DNA of 64,000 nt from DASXKD01 sp963734725 (GTDB taxonomy: Bacteria; Actinomycetota; Actinomycetes; Streptosporangiales; Streptosporangiaceae). Both the position numbers and the translations under genes were made by a program. The stretch lies in NCBI GenBank assembly GCA_963734725.1, contig CAVTIX010000009.1, positions 310,001 to 374,000 of the forward strand, written 5' to 3'. Of this stretch, positions 18,268-27,165 are shown in pieces (the stretch's first letter is position 1; each line of letters opens with the position of its first letter). The notes beneath the pieces were generated by a model. That model was given only the letters and a program-made list of their open reading frames with translations. It was not told the origin of the DNA and ran no database searches.

Positions 18268-19407
18268 GTGCGGCTGTGGGCCCCGATGCTGTGCCGGGCA
18301 CGTCTTGGTGCTGTGGCGCTGATGTTCGCCGCGGCCGGTGTGGTGGCGTGCTCGGCCACCAGCCAGCCAGCTGGCGGGGCTGGGAAGCCCGCCGCTGCCC
18401 ATTCTGCTAGCGTCGCCGAGTCCGGTGGCGGCGCGGCCCTTCCCCGCCTGGCGCCGGTGACCATCTCGGCGGTGGGTGACACCATGCTCGGGGACACCCC
18501 GGATCTGCCCCCGGACCCGAAGGGGTATTTCGGCGCGGTCCGGCGGGAGCTGGGCCGGGGCGCGCAGATCGTCTTTGGCAACCTTGAAGGCACTCTTACC
18601 ACGGCGACGGTCGGCAAATGCGGGCTGATGCACGCCCGCCGTGGGGAGTGTTTCGCGTTCCGTGATCCGCCGGGGTATGTGCGTTACCTCAAGCACGCGG
18701 GATTCACCGTCTTGAACGACGCGAACAATCACTCCTTCGACTTTGGCGCGGCGGGGCAGGCGCAGACCGTGCGCACAATCCGCGCGGCTGGGCTGGCCCA
18801 GACCGGGCTGCCCGGTCAGATCACCCGCATCAAGGCGCACGGGGTCAAAGTGGCGTTCGTGGCCTTCGCGCCGTATGCCGACACCGCCAGCCTCCTGGAC
18901 CTGTCGGCGGCGCGGGCACTGATCAAGCGGGCCACCAGGCGGGCCAGCGTGGTCGTGGTCTATATGCATGCGGGCACCGAGGGCGCCGCCGCCGACCATG
19001 TGACCGGCCACGAGGAGTACTACCTCGGCGAGGACCGGGGCAACCCGGAGGCGTTCGCGCACCTGGCCATCCGAGCCGGCGCCAGCCTGGTGATCGCCAG
19101 TGGCCCGCACGTGCTGCGCGGGATGCAGTTCTACCGGCACCATCTCATCGCCTACAGCCTGGGCGACTTCGCCATGTACCACGACTACGCCACCAACGGC
19201 AAGCTGGGCATGACCGTGATCTTGCACGCGACGCTGTCGGCGACCGGCGCCTTCGAGCACGCCCGCATGTACCCGCTCCAGTTCACCGGAAAGGGCCAGC
19301 CCGTGCCGGGCGGAGGCGCCATCTCCTTCGTGTCCCAGCTGTCCGCACAGGATTTCGGCGCCTCCGCAGCCCGCATCCCGCCCTCGGGGATCATCACCGC
19401 GCCCTGA
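18268..19407 (+). CDS. CapA-family lipoprotein (poly-gamma-glutamate/capsule metallophosphatase-like)
   Basis: 379 residues from GTG 18268. An N-terminal signal with a lipobox-like VVAC (about residues 25-28) suggests a membrane-anchored extracytoplasmic protein. The CapA/PGA_cap fold is shown by ISAVGDTMLGD, VFGNLEGTLT, VLNDANNHSFDFG, VVYMHAGTEG and the metal-binding-type IASGPHVLRGMQ. The family is calcineurin-like; some members act in poly-gamma-glutamate export, most are uncharacterised. It stands alone, just after the IS pair, so co-regulation is not evident. The AT-poor 5' region contains a TCGGAAAGTCGGCGGGCTTT stretch with inverted symmetry. Confidence 0.85.
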   Translation: MRLWAPMLCRARLGAVALMFAAAGVVACSATSQPAGGAGKPAAAHSASVAESGGGAALPRLAPVTISAVGDTMLGDTPDLPPDPKGYFGAVRRELGRGAQIVFGNLEGTLTTATVGKCGLMHARRGECFAFRDPPGYVRYLKHAGFTVLNDANNHSFDFGAAGQAQTVRTIRAAGLAQTGLPGQITRIKAHGVKVAFVAFAPYADTASLLDLSAARALIKRATRRASVVVVYMHAGTEGAAADHVTGHEEYYLGEDRGNPEAFAHLAIRAGASLVIASGPHVLRGMQFYRHHLIAYSLGDFAMYHDYATNGKLGMTVILHATLSATGAFEHARMYPLQFTGKGQPVPGGGAISFVSQLSAQDFGASAARIPPSGIITAP

Positions 19408-19465
19408 CCCCATGGCCGCCGGGAAAGGCGCGACGGCCATGCGTCAGATCGCCTAATTCCAGCGG

Positions 19466-19670
19466 GTGGCCAGGTAGTTGATCGGACGGCTCCTGGCACC
19501 CAGACGTGCTGGTTGTGGGCGCAGGAGGAATGTTCGTAAGCGGCGCGTAAGCGGCTTGTAAGAGCCACCCCCCATCCTGAGGCACGGTGGCAGTTGGCTG
19601 CCCGCCCAGGGGGTTGATGCCATGGCGCGGGTGGGGGGCCGCGCGGCGAGTTTCCAAGGGGGAACACGAT
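19466..19670 (+). repeat. Promoter-leader duplication, copy 1
   Basis: About 205 bases, from GTGGCCAGGTAG to the start codon at 19669, are closely repeated at 23890-24094. The repeat includes the SARP heptamers, the -10-like box and the ribosome-binding AAGGGGGAACACGATGAAC. Similarity continues into the signal-peptide codons. Confidence 0.85.
19536..19578 (+). promoter_or_regulatory. SARP operator and -10-like box before the Kelch gene
   Basis: Heptamers GTAAGCG (19536), GTAAGCG (19547) and GTAAGAG (19558) repeat every 11 bp. Exactly 8 bp after the last one is CATCCT (19573-19578), a -10-like hexamer. Three heptamers with 4-bp spacers and 8 bp to the -10 box match the rule described for Streptomyces SARP activators. 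The gene starts 91 bases downstream. Confidence 0.7.
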
Positions 19671-20931
19671 GAACAAGAGATCTATATTCCGCGGGATTGA
19701 AGGGACCGTGCTGGGACCGGGCGGTAGCCGGGGGCGCGCCCGGCTCGGCGTTGTGCTGGCGCTGGGCGCGGTTGCCACGCTGGCCGTTGCGGCCAGCGCT
19801 GGCCTTACGCCGGCGGCGGCCCAGACGGGCCATTCGGGCCTGGCAGGCCAGGCGGGCACCGGCCCGGCCACGCTGGCCGGCGCGGGCCCGGTGGCCGGCT
19901 CGTGGCGCAAGCTGCCGACGGCACCCGTCGGCAACCCGGCCACCCAAACATCGGCCGTGTGGACCGGCAGCAAGATGATCACTTACGGGATCCGCGCCCA
20001 GCAGAGACCCATCGGGCGCTTCAACGTCGCCTACCTGCCCGCGTCCGGTACCTGGCAGCAGCTGGCCCGCGGCCCCAGGCCAGACTTCGGCAACAACCCG
20101 GAGGGCGGCAACGTGGTGGCGTGGACGGGCTCAGAGATGCTCGTCCTCGGCCCGACCGCGGCCGCCTACAACCCGGCCACCGACACCTGGCGCCCGCTCG
20201 CGACCGGTGGCCCCGGCCCCACGTCGGGGGCGGTCACCGGGTGGACTGGCCAGCAGGAACTGGTCTGGGGCGGGGTGTGTTGTGAGCCTTCCAATACCGG
20301 GAGGGCCTACGACCTGTCGGCCAACACCTGGAGCGACATGCCGGCCGCGCCGCTGGCGCCCAGGGCCTTCCCGGCGGGGGCGTGGACCGGTAGCGAGCTG
20401 GTTGTGGCCGGTGGCACCGTCCGGAGGTCCGACGGCACCTGGAACACGTTCCGCACCGGCGCCGCTTACAGCCCGGCGACCGAGACCTGGCGGAGGCTGC
20501 CACCCATGCCGCACCCCCGCTCCGGCGCCCAGGCGGTATGGGACGGCACCGAAGTCCTGTTCCTGGGCGGGCACCGGGCGCCGGGCACCGCCCCGGCCAC
20601 CCGCGGGATGGCCTACAACCCGGCCACCAACACCTGGCGGGAACTGCCCGCCATGCAGTACGGCCGGGACAGGTTCGCCGCAGTGTGGACCGGTCGGCGC
20701 GTGCTGGTCTGGGGCGGGGTGACCGGCCGGCGCGGCACGGGGCTGCCGCCGCACGGCGAGGCCTTCAACCCGGCCACCGGCACTTGGACCGCGCTCCCCG
20801 CCTCGCCGCTGGCCGGCCGGCAGAACCCGGTCTCGGTGTGGACCGGCCACCAGATGATCGTCTGGGGCGGCGAGTCCCCCCGAGGCACCGGCTACACCGA
20901 CGGGGCGGCGTTCACGCCCCGCACCCCATGA
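19669..20931 (+). CDS. Secreted Kelch-repeat beta-propeller protein
   Basis: 420 residues. Signal peptide with hydrophobic core RLGVVLALGAVATLAVAASA. Then about six repeats of a Kelch/galactose-oxidase type blade: VWTGSKMITYG, AWTGSEMLVLG, GWTGQQELVWGG, AWTGSELVVAGG, VWDGTEVLFLGG and VWTGRRVLVWGG, each followed by YNPATDTW or a variant. An extracellular propeller, probably binding protein or glycan; no catalytic residues are recognisable. AAGGGGGAA precedes ATG 19669. It is preceded by a SARP operator and followed by two more secreted proteins, suggesting a secreted-protein island. Confidence 0.85.
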   Translation: MNKRSIFRGIEGTVLGPGGSRGRARLGVVLALGAVATLAVAASAGLTPAAAQTGHSGLAGQAGTGPATLAGAGPVAGSWRKLPTAPVGNPATQTSAVWTGSKMITYGIRAQQRPIGRFNVAYLPASGTWQQLARGPRPDFGNNPEGGNVVAWTGSEMLVLGPTAAAYNPATDTWRPLATGGPGPTSGAVTGWTGQQELVWGGVCCEPSNTGRAYDLSANTWSDMPAAPLAPRAFPAGAWTGSELVVAGGTVRRSDGTWNTFRTGAAYSPATETWRRLPPMPHPRSGAQAVWDGTEVLFLGGHRAPGTAPATRGMAYNPATNTWRELPAMQYGRDRFAAVWTGRRVLVWGGVTGRRGTGLPPHGEAFNPATGTWTALPASPLAGRQNPVSVWTGHQMIVWGGESPRGTGYTDGAAFTPRTP

Positions 20932-20988
20932 ACACCAGCCACCGGCGCCCGGCGTAGCCGGACGCCACCACTGAGAAATGAGAGAACA

Positions 20989-21516
20989 ATGAAACGAACG
21001 CACAGGCTCGCCGCCGTTGCCGTGGCAGCGCCAGCCATCTTGCTGTCGGCGGCCGCCTCGGCGGCCCCGGCTCACTCCAGCGTGACCTCCGCGCCCGCAT
21101 GCGGCGCGTCGCTGGAAACCTGGTTCGCACCCGAGGGGGACGGCTTCGCCGGCGGCGCGGTCTACGTGGTGGAGTTCAGCAACACCGGCAGCGCCACCTG
21201 CACCGTGACCGGGTACCCCACGGTCAAGCTGACCGAAAACGGCAACCAGGCAGGGCACAAAGCCACCACTTCCGGCCCGGCGCCGGCCACCGTCACACTC
21301 CACCCGGGGCAGACCGCTCACGTCGCGCTAACCATCCACGACGCGGGCGCGATCTGCCAACCGGTGCCGACCAACGGCTTGTCCGTCCAGCCCCCGGGAA
21401 GCACCCAAGCGCGGGACTTCGGGCTGACCGCCTTCGGCGCCTGCCGGGGCATATCCACCATGTCGGTGGACGCGATCAACCCTGGCACCGGCATCCCGTA
21501 CTACACAATCCGCTGA
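20989..21516 (+). CDS. Secreted DUF4232 protein
   Basis: 175 residues. Signal peptide (MKRTHRLAAVAVAAPAILLS...AASAAPAHS), then a single DUF4232 domain: VEFSNTGSATCTVTGYPTVKL, VTLHPGQTAHVALTI and C...LSVQPP. The domain has the paired Cys typical of the family, which is common in actinomycete secreted and lipoproteins and has no known enzyme activity. Starts 57 bases after the Kelch gene, probably the same transcript. Confidence 0.85.
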   Translation: MKRTHRLAAVAVAAPAILLSAAASAAPAHSSVTSAPACGASLETWFAPEGDGFAGGAVYVVEFSNTGSATCTVTGYPTVKLTENGNQAGHKATTSGPAPATVTLHPGQTAHVALTIHDAGAICQPVPTNGLSVQPPGSTQARDFGLTAFGACRGISTMSVDAINPGTGIPYYTIR

Positions 21517-21610
21517 CCCACGGCCACCAGCCGCCTTTGACCCTACCCGGCTCACGGCATAGCGAGCCGGGCACAAGCTGGCAAGTGAGGGTGCCTGCCG
21601 GGCACGGACA

Positions 21611-21627
21611 TTTACGCGGGGGGTAAA
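21611..21627. repeat. Short inverted repeat directly before a start codon
   Basis: TTTAC (21611-21615) and GTAAA (21623-21627) flank a G-run that contains the likely ribosome-binding site of the gene starting at 21630. It could be an operator or an RNA hairpin; the arms are short. Confidence 0.3.
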
Positions 21628-21629
21628 CG

Positions 21630-23069
21630 ATGAACAAGCAAGGACGATCCGGTCGCGGCTGGTGGCCGGTGAGGGGGGCTTCGATGCATAACGATGTCTG
21701 GCGCATCTCGGCTGCCGTAGCGGCGGCCGTGGCGCTCAGCACGCTGGGAGTGACCGCAGCGGGCGCAGTGGGCCCGGTCGCCAGGGCCCACCAGGCGGCG
21801 AGGGCGCCCGGTGGCAGGCAGCCATCCGGTGGGACGGCTCCTGGCAGTCAGCTATGGGCCAGCCGCCTCAGCGGCCCCCGCAATGTTCTCGACCGCCCTT
21901 CGTCGCTGGCGGTCAGCCCGGACGGGAAGACCGTGTTCATCGCCGCCACCAACCAGGCAGCCGCCTCCGGGGATGATTACGCCACGGTCGCCTACAACAC
22001 CGCGACCGGGGCCCGGTTGTGGACCCAGCGCTACAACGGCCCGGCAAACCACAGCGACGTGGTCACCGCGGTGGCTGTCAGCCCGACCGGGACAACGGTA
22101 TTCGTCACCGGGTTGAGCGAGACAGGCACGGGGGGTGCCGACTATGCCACCATCGCCTACAATGCCGCCACCGGCGCTCAGCTGTGGGTCACCCGGCATC
22201 ACGGCCCCGCGCGCAGTTACGACATGGCCAAATCGGTGGCCGTCAGCCCCGCCGGGACAACGGTGTTCGTCACCGGGTCCACGACTAAGGGTGCCGTGAC
22301 CGCCGCCTACAACGCCACTACCGGCGCGCAGTTGTGGGCCAAGAGCGACCCGGGCCACAACGCCTCGTCGGTAGCGGTCAGCCCGGACGGAAAGGACGTG
22401 TTCATCACCGGGAACGCCACCGTCGCCTACCGCGCTACCACCGGCGCCCAGTTGTGGGCCAAGAGCTACCACGGCCGCTACGCCTTGTCGGTAGCCCTCA
22501 GCCCGGACGGGGCGAATGTGTTCGTCTCCGGAGTCAAGTATCTGACGGGAGCGCAGTCTGACTACATCACGATCGGCTACCGTGCCAGCGGCGCCCGGCT
22601 CTGGACCCAGCGCTACAGCGACCCCGCCCACTACAACGCGGCTGCCGCGGTGGCCGTCAGCCCCGATGGGGCAACGGTGTTCGTCACCGGGCAACGCGGC
22701 GACGCTCAAGGCCACTCCGGCTTCGCCACGATCGCCTACCGCGCCGCCACCGGCGCCCCGCTGTGGACTCAGCGCTACAACAAGCCCGCCCACGCCAACG
22801 TGGCCACCGCCCTGGCCGTCAGCCCGGCAAGCGGCACGGTGTATGTCACCGGGAGCAGCGAAACGCCTAACCACGAGGACGTCGCTACCGTGGCCTACGG
22901 GGCCACCGCCGGAGCACGGCTTTGGGTGCAGGGCTATAACGGCCCGGCCAACGGCAACGACTACGCCACCTCGGTGGCTGTCAGCCCCAACGGGACCAAG
23001 GTGTTCGCCACCGGCCCCAGCTGGGGCGGCAAAGGCTACGACAACCTGACCATCGCCTACCAGGGCTGA
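21630..23069 (+). CDS. Secreted beta-propeller protein with VAVSPDG...VTG repeats
   Basis: 479 residues. Signal peptide after a basic start (hydrophobic AAVAAAVALSTLGVTAAGA). The mature part is about eight repeats of LAVSPDGKTVFIAA-x-YATVAYNTATGARLWTQRYNG type, ending ...YDNLTIAYQG. The repeats (SBBP/PQQ-like, with G-ARLW) form a beta-propeller. Probably extracellular; no ligand can be assigned. ATG 21630 was chosen for the G-rich site before it; ATG 21684 (MHNDVWR) would also leave a full signal peptide. Confidence 0.85.
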   Translation: MNKQGRSGRGWWPVRGASMHNDVWRISAAVAAAVALSTLGVTAAGAVGPVARAHQAARAPGGRQPSGGTAPGSQLWASRLSGPRNVLDRPSSLAVSPDGKTVFIAATNQAAASGDDYATVAYNTATGARLWTQRYNGPANHSDVVTAVAVSPTGTTVFVTGLSETGTGGADYATIAYNAATGAQLWVTRHHGPARSYDMAKSVAVSPAGTTVFVTGSTTKGAVTAAYNATTGAQLWAKSDPGHNASSVAVSPDGKDVFITGNATVAYRATTGAQLWAKSYHGRYALSVALSPDGANVFVSGVKYLTGAQSDYITIGYRASGARLWTQRYSDPAHYNAAAAVAVSPDGATVFVTGQRGDAQGHSGFATIAYRAATGAPLWTQRYNKPAHANVATALAVSPASGTVYVTGSSETPNHEDVATVAYGATAGARLWVQGYNGPANGNDYATSVAVSPNGTKVFATGPSWGGKGYDNLTIAYQG

Positions 23070-23148
23070 CCGGCCCACCCGCTTCGCAGGCCGCCGGCCG
23101 CCGGATAGCGCTCTGGCGGCGGTCCCGGCCGCTGCCCCTTACGCCAGC

Positions 23149-23468
23149 GCTACTTGATCCTCGGCATCGGCGGGAACCGTTGTCTCTCCCGGCTGCGACG
23201 GGCACTCACGCCGACGAGGACCCTGGTCTTCGCCGACAGCGAAGGCGCCAAGTGGACCGGAGTCGGCCGGCAACTCGGGGCGCTGACGCTCTCCCTATCC
23301 ACGCGGCAGCGGCTGACCATGTACATCTCCCGACGCCGACCTCGGCGCTCTGCGCCGGGTGATTGGAATAGGTCCCCATCGGGGGGCCTACCCGCTAGCC
23401 GACGTGCCCGAGGCCATACACCACCTCCAATCCGGGCACGCCGGGGGGAATCACCCTCACCATCTGAT
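23149..23468 (+). pseudogene. Fragment of a zinc-free MDR alcohol dehydrogenase/quinone oxidoreductase
   Basis: The end of a medium-chain dehydrogenase is recognisable in pieces: YLILGIGGNRCLSRLRRAL, TPTRTLVFADSEGAKWTGVG, then after a shift DLGALRRVIGIG, AYPLADVPEAIHHLQSGHAG, and after another shift GITLTI and a stop. The N-terminal half with the substrate and cofactor domains is absent. An intact paralogue of the same superfamily lies at 27166. Confidence 0.65.
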
Positions 23469-23889
23469 CCGCCAAGCGCCGGGCCGTAGGACTTACCGCT
23501 TCCGGGTGAGTGGCGGGCGGGTTCAACTCCGAAGGACATCGTCCAGATCCGGCGAAGTTGCACCGTTGACCTGGCCGGAGGTGGCTGTCGCGAACACCGG
23601 CAGCGTGGATCATTCCGCACCTGTGCCGGATCATGGGGCACGCGCGGGCCGCCCCGTTGCGAAACGTGTGCACTACCAGTCACGGGAGGCGCGCCCGCCA
23701 GGTGCGGCTAACGTCGTGCTGCCGACGCCCCCACCAGGGCGGCTTGGCTGGCGTCGGGTTTGTCCTGCCCGGTGCCGCGCTCACCCGCGCGCCCGGCATC
23801 TCTGCGCGGCACCGTCAGACTAGCCGGATGATCATGCAAGGTCACCGCAGCAATCCCGCCCGTCGATCCGAACCTTCGATTCCGGGCAA

Positions 23890-24094
23890 GTGGCCAGGTA
23901 GCTGATCGAGCGGCTCCTGGCGCCCAGATTTGCTGGTTGTGGCGCAGGAGGAATGTTCGTAGGCGGCGTGTAGGCGGCTTGTAAGAGCCATGGCCCATGC
24001 TGAGGCGTGGTGGCAGCTTGCTGGCGGCGCACGGTTGACGTGTTGACGTAATTGCGCGGGGCCCCGCGCGGAGAGTTCCAAGGGGGAACACGAT
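23890..24094 (+). repeat. Promoter-leader duplication, copy 2
   Basis: Near-copy of 19466-19670, including the SARP heptamers and the ribosome-binding site. It leads into a decayed reading frame. 23469-23889 shows no recognisable gene. Confidence 0.85.
23959..24001 (+). promoter_or_regulatory. SARP operator and -10-like box before a decayed gene
   Basis: Heptamers GTAGGCG (23959), GTAGGCG (23970) and GTAAGAG (23981) at 11-bp spacing, then 8 bp, then CATGCT (23996-24001). Same geometry as the box at 19536. The first two heptamers differ from that box at the same position (A to G), so they changed together. Confidence 0.65.
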
Positions 24095-24301
24095 GAACGG
24101 AAGATCTGTATCTCCGGACGGCAGGGGCATAGGGCGACCGGGCGGCCGCCGAGGACGCCCCGGCTCGGCGTTCGGCTGGTGCTGGGCGCGGTTTCCGCGC
24201 TGGCCGTTGCTGCCAGCGCTGGCACCTCGCCAGGGACGGCAGCCGCCACCCGCGCTGGCCTGTGTCCGGCAGCGCCCAGGCGGCCATCCGGCCGCGCCTG
24301 A
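24093..24301 (+). pseudogene. Decayed start of a second secreted Kelch-type protein
   Basis: ATG 24093 and its ribosome-binding site match the gene at 19669. After about 25 codons a one-base shift is needed to recover the signal peptide (RLGVRLVLGAVSALAVAASAG, compare RLGVVLALGAVATLAVAASA). That frame ends in TGA at 24299 and no propeller repeats follow. So it is a duplicated promoter and signal region with no gene body. Confidence 0.65.
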
Positions 24302-24458
24302 CATCAGCACGATGGCTTCCCTGTGTGGTAGCGCGGTGCCAACGATTCCGCTTGCAAGACCTCAAGGAGGCAACCGCGGGCCCACCGCTGGGCGGGCGGC
24401 GGTGATCTGTTGCGCCCAGGGCTTGCCGCCGCGGTCAGCACGGAGATGAGGCTTTGTA

Positions 24459-25190
24459 GTGTTGATCGTAATGCACGAATCGGGCACGTGGCGCGTCCGG
24501 CCAGGGGAGATCCTGACGTTCGGGCGGGGCGCCGGGTGCACAGTCACGCTGTCCGCCGCCGACCGCGGCGTATCCCGGTCGGCGGGCAGCCTGTTCTTCG
24601 AGCATGAGACGTGGTGGCTGCGCAACGACAGTTCTTCGTCGGTGCTGTATGTCTCCGGTGACCGGGGGTTCCGGGTCAACCTGCCACCTGGTATGCGGGC
24701 GCCGGTGCAGCAGTGGCATGCCAAGGTCCGGTTGCAGGGCCTGCTGGATTGCCACACCCTGCGGCTGCGTCTGCCCGATCTTGACGACCTGCCCGAGCCA
24801 GACTCCGAGAGCGGTCAGGACGGGACGGGTGCGGCCAGTCTCACCGGAGAGCACCTGGTTACCAGCACCCGGCGCCGGCCGCCGCTGAACGACTGTGACC
24901 GGCTCATCCTGGCGGCCCGATTCGAGGACTACCTGAACTGGCGGCATGTCGGCCCGGCATCGCCACGGTCGGCGAAGGACACGGCAGAGCGGATCGGCTG
25001 GCAACCGCACACGGTGGCCAAGCGCTGTGAGAACATCCGTGACCGGTACTCCCGGCTGGGGGTTCCCGGGCTGCGCGGGCCGCGGGCGCTGGAAGAACTG
25101 GCAATGCTGTTGATCTCGACCGGCGAGCTCACCGCCGAGGACCTGCGGCGGCTTCCCCGCGAAGCAGGCGCGGGGAAGCCCGCAGCGTGA
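24459..25190 (+). CDS. FHA-domain protein with C-terminal helix-turn-helix-like region
   Basis: 243 residues from GTG 24459 (ATG 24471 possible). The N-terminal 95 residues are a forkhead-associated domain (RPGEILTFGRGAGCTVTLS; VSRSAGSLFFEHETWWLRN), which binds phosphothreonine peptides. The C-terminal third (SAKDTAERIGWQPHTVAKRCENIRDRY...ALEELAMLLISTGEL) looks like the DNA-binding part of a sigma/LuxR-like helix-turn-helix. The arrangement suggests a cytoplasmic regulator read out by Ser/Thr kinases. No kinase is encoded in the window. Confidence 0.75.
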   Translation: MLIVMHESGTWRVRPGEILTFGRGAGCTVTLSAADRGVSRSAGSLFFEHETWWLRNDSSSSVLYVSGDRGFRVNLPPGMRAPVQQWHAKVRLQGLLDCHTLRLRLPDLDDLPEPDSESGQDGTGAASLTGEHLVTSTRRRPPLNDCDRLILAARFEDYLNWRHVGPASPRSAKDTAERIGWQPHTVAKRCENIRDRYSRLGVPGLRGPRALEELAMLLISTGELTAEDLRRLPREAGAGKPAA

Positions 25191-25604
25191 GCCTGATGTC
25201 CGGTGAGGGCGGGCCGGGTTGCGGTGGGGCGGGCGCGCCGGTGAGGAGCTGGCGGACGCAGCGCATGCGCTCGGCGGCGGCCTCTGGGTGGTCGCCGAAT
25301 TCTTGGGCCATCAGGCCGGTGCAGCCGCGGGTGCCGAACTGCCGCGCGCCTCGGGCAAGATTCCGGTCATGCAGTAGGCCTCGGTGCGACCCTCGTCTGT
25401 CCCGGTGAGCCAGAATCCCGCCAGCTGTCCCCGGCGGAAAAGCCCGAACGACCAGGATGGTTCCCAGCCGCGGCGGGCGAGCAACGCGTCCAAGCTCGCC
25501 GCATCGGCGCGCAGCGGGATGACGTAGCCGGCGAACGCCTCGGAGACAACCGGGTTCAGGTCAGCTGCCCGGTAACCGGCCAGATCACCGATGACGTGAC
25601 CCAT
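25190..25604 (-). pseudogene. Truncated GNAT-type acetyltransferase joined to another relic
   Basis: From 25604 the frame reads like the first two-thirds of a GNAT protein (YRAADLNPVVSEAFAGYVIP; SWSFGLFRRGQLAGFWLTG; YCMTGILPEARG). It is lost just where the acetyl-CoA-binding R-G-x-G-A loop should follow. Further down the same strand, GLMAQEFGDHPEAAAERMR resembles the C-terminal part of a TetR-like regulator. Neither can be complete. The identity of the second piece is tentative. Confidence 0.5.
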
Positions 25605-25878
25605 GGTACTAACGTAACGTGAGCGCCATCGGCAGCAGAAAATCGGCCAGAGGCGAGGCCTTTCACCTCAGTCCCCGGTCCTCCGATCTGCCACTGGCCG
25701 CTTAGCGGTTGGCGTGCCCTGACCGTGGCAGGCGCGGTCGGCTACCGATGGGGCGATCTTCCTGTGTCTTGCTGACTAGCGGACAGTCTGGTTGCGTGCG
25801 CCTAGCGTGGTCAGGGGACTGTCCGGACAGGAGCCGGACCGCGTAGGGGCCCGACCCGGGTAGCCGGGAGGGGGAGCC

Positions 25879-26427
25879 ATGCGCAAGGTTCCTCTGGCAG
25901 GTGCAGCGGCAGCCCTGGCACTCGGCGTCGCGGCTGCGGTGGCGATTCCTATGGCGTCGCAGGCGGCCGGTGCCAGCCCGGCCATGTCGAAGACACTGGT
26001 CTTTCACGTGGCGTTCAGCCCGTTCGAGCTCGCCCAGACGAACAACGTCCGTAACCCGAACGGTCCCTACTCGCTGGGCGACGAGCTCCTCTTCCACGAC
26101 CAGCTCTTCTCCGACGGCAAGCACGTCGGCGACTGCCTGATTGTCAACGTCAGCACGACGGTTTTGGCCAACTGCACCCAGGTGATACGGCTGCCCGGCG
26201 GCACCATCACCACCCAGTTACTGAACGGGCCGCCGCCGCACAAGCAGCTGGCGATCACCGGCGGCAGCGGCGTATACGACACCGCGGGTGGTGACGGGAC
26301 ACTGGTGGAGTTCCCGAACAATACGGGGAAAATGACCCCTGCACGTGCTGAGCCTGGTCGCCAGGGGCGGGGGAGCCTGACGCAGCGGCAGGGCCGGCCC
26401 GGCAGAGTTACCTTGCGCCATGGGTGA
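25879..26427 (+). CDS. Secreted allene-oxide-cyclase-like barrel protein, C-terminus frameshifted
   Basis: Signal peptide (MRKVPLAGAAAALALGVAAA...SQA) followed by an AOC/dirigent-like eight-stranded barrel: LGDELLFHDQLFSDGK, VGDCLIVNVSTTVLANCTQV, LAITGGSGVYDTAGGDGTLV. After GKMT the frame runs into a basic, non-homologous tail ending at 26427. Skipping one C in ACCCCT at 26335-26340 gives LHVLSLVARGGGA and a stop at 26380, the expected last strand. So the C-terminus is frameshifted, either truly or by a consensus error. A ribosome-binding GGGAGGGGG lies 5 bases before ATG. Actinobacterial members are secreted and of unknown function. Confidence 0.75.
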   Translation: MRKVPLAGAAAALALGVAAAVAIPMASQAAGASPAMSKTLVFHVAFSPFELAQTNNVRNPNGPYSLGDELLFHDQLFSDGKHVGDCLIVNVSTTVLANCTQVIRLPGGTITTQLLNGPPPHKQLAITGGSGVYDTAGGDGTLVEFPNNTGKMTPARAEPGRQGRGSLTQRQGRPGRVTLRHG

Positions 26428-27165
26428 CGCGCCGGCGCCAGCAGGATCTGTCGCCGCTCCGTCGTCTGCCCGCTCTGCCGCCAGGTGCACGAACGCTGCG
26501 ACTTCCGTGCGTGGTCGGTTATTGCGCGCGGCCAGGCTGCCAGAACCCGCACCACCGCGAGCCCCCGCCTATACCTCCAACGGAGGTCCGGCCGCGGGCA
26601 TGAAACGACCCGGGACATGAGCAGGGGGCCCGGGCCGCAGCGGCGTGGGGAAACGGCCCCGGGCCAGGTAGCTCTCAGATTGGGCGGCCCGTGGCTGATG
26701 GCCCCCGGCCTAAAACTTGGGGGCTGGGCCGGGGACCGCCTGTTGCCAGCTACCCGGCTAGGCCGCGTTCTGCGTGAGAAGCCCCGGGCCAGCGGAGGGG
26801 GCGTCCGCTGACCGGGCTTTTGCGGTGCCTCACACATCGCTGGGCTGCGGCGGCGGTCCCCGGAAGTACATCGCCGAGATGGTGCGTTGGGGGGTGAAAT
26901 GGACGATGACCACGCCCGGCCGATGAGCCATCGTGACAGGTATCAAATTCGGTGTCGAATTGGCCCTGTCGGGCAAACACCGGCGCGCCAGAGAAGTCAC
27001 CAGCCTGGTGCTCGACCTCGACCCGCTTCGGGCGCCTGGTCCACGCCGCTAGCCCATGGACGTCTCTTGCTCCGCCGCAATCTTGTCCGTGGCATTCTTC
27101 GCTGTGGCGCGAACCCCGGCCGATCGGGCATCTGGTGATTGATGTGCTGGATGCGGGGAGATGTT
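26428..27165. other. Intergenic stretch, no recognised gene
   Basis: No frame here has a recognisable domain, a good start signal or neighbour support. Short overlapping frames on both strands look like compositional artefacts. Confidence 0.5.
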
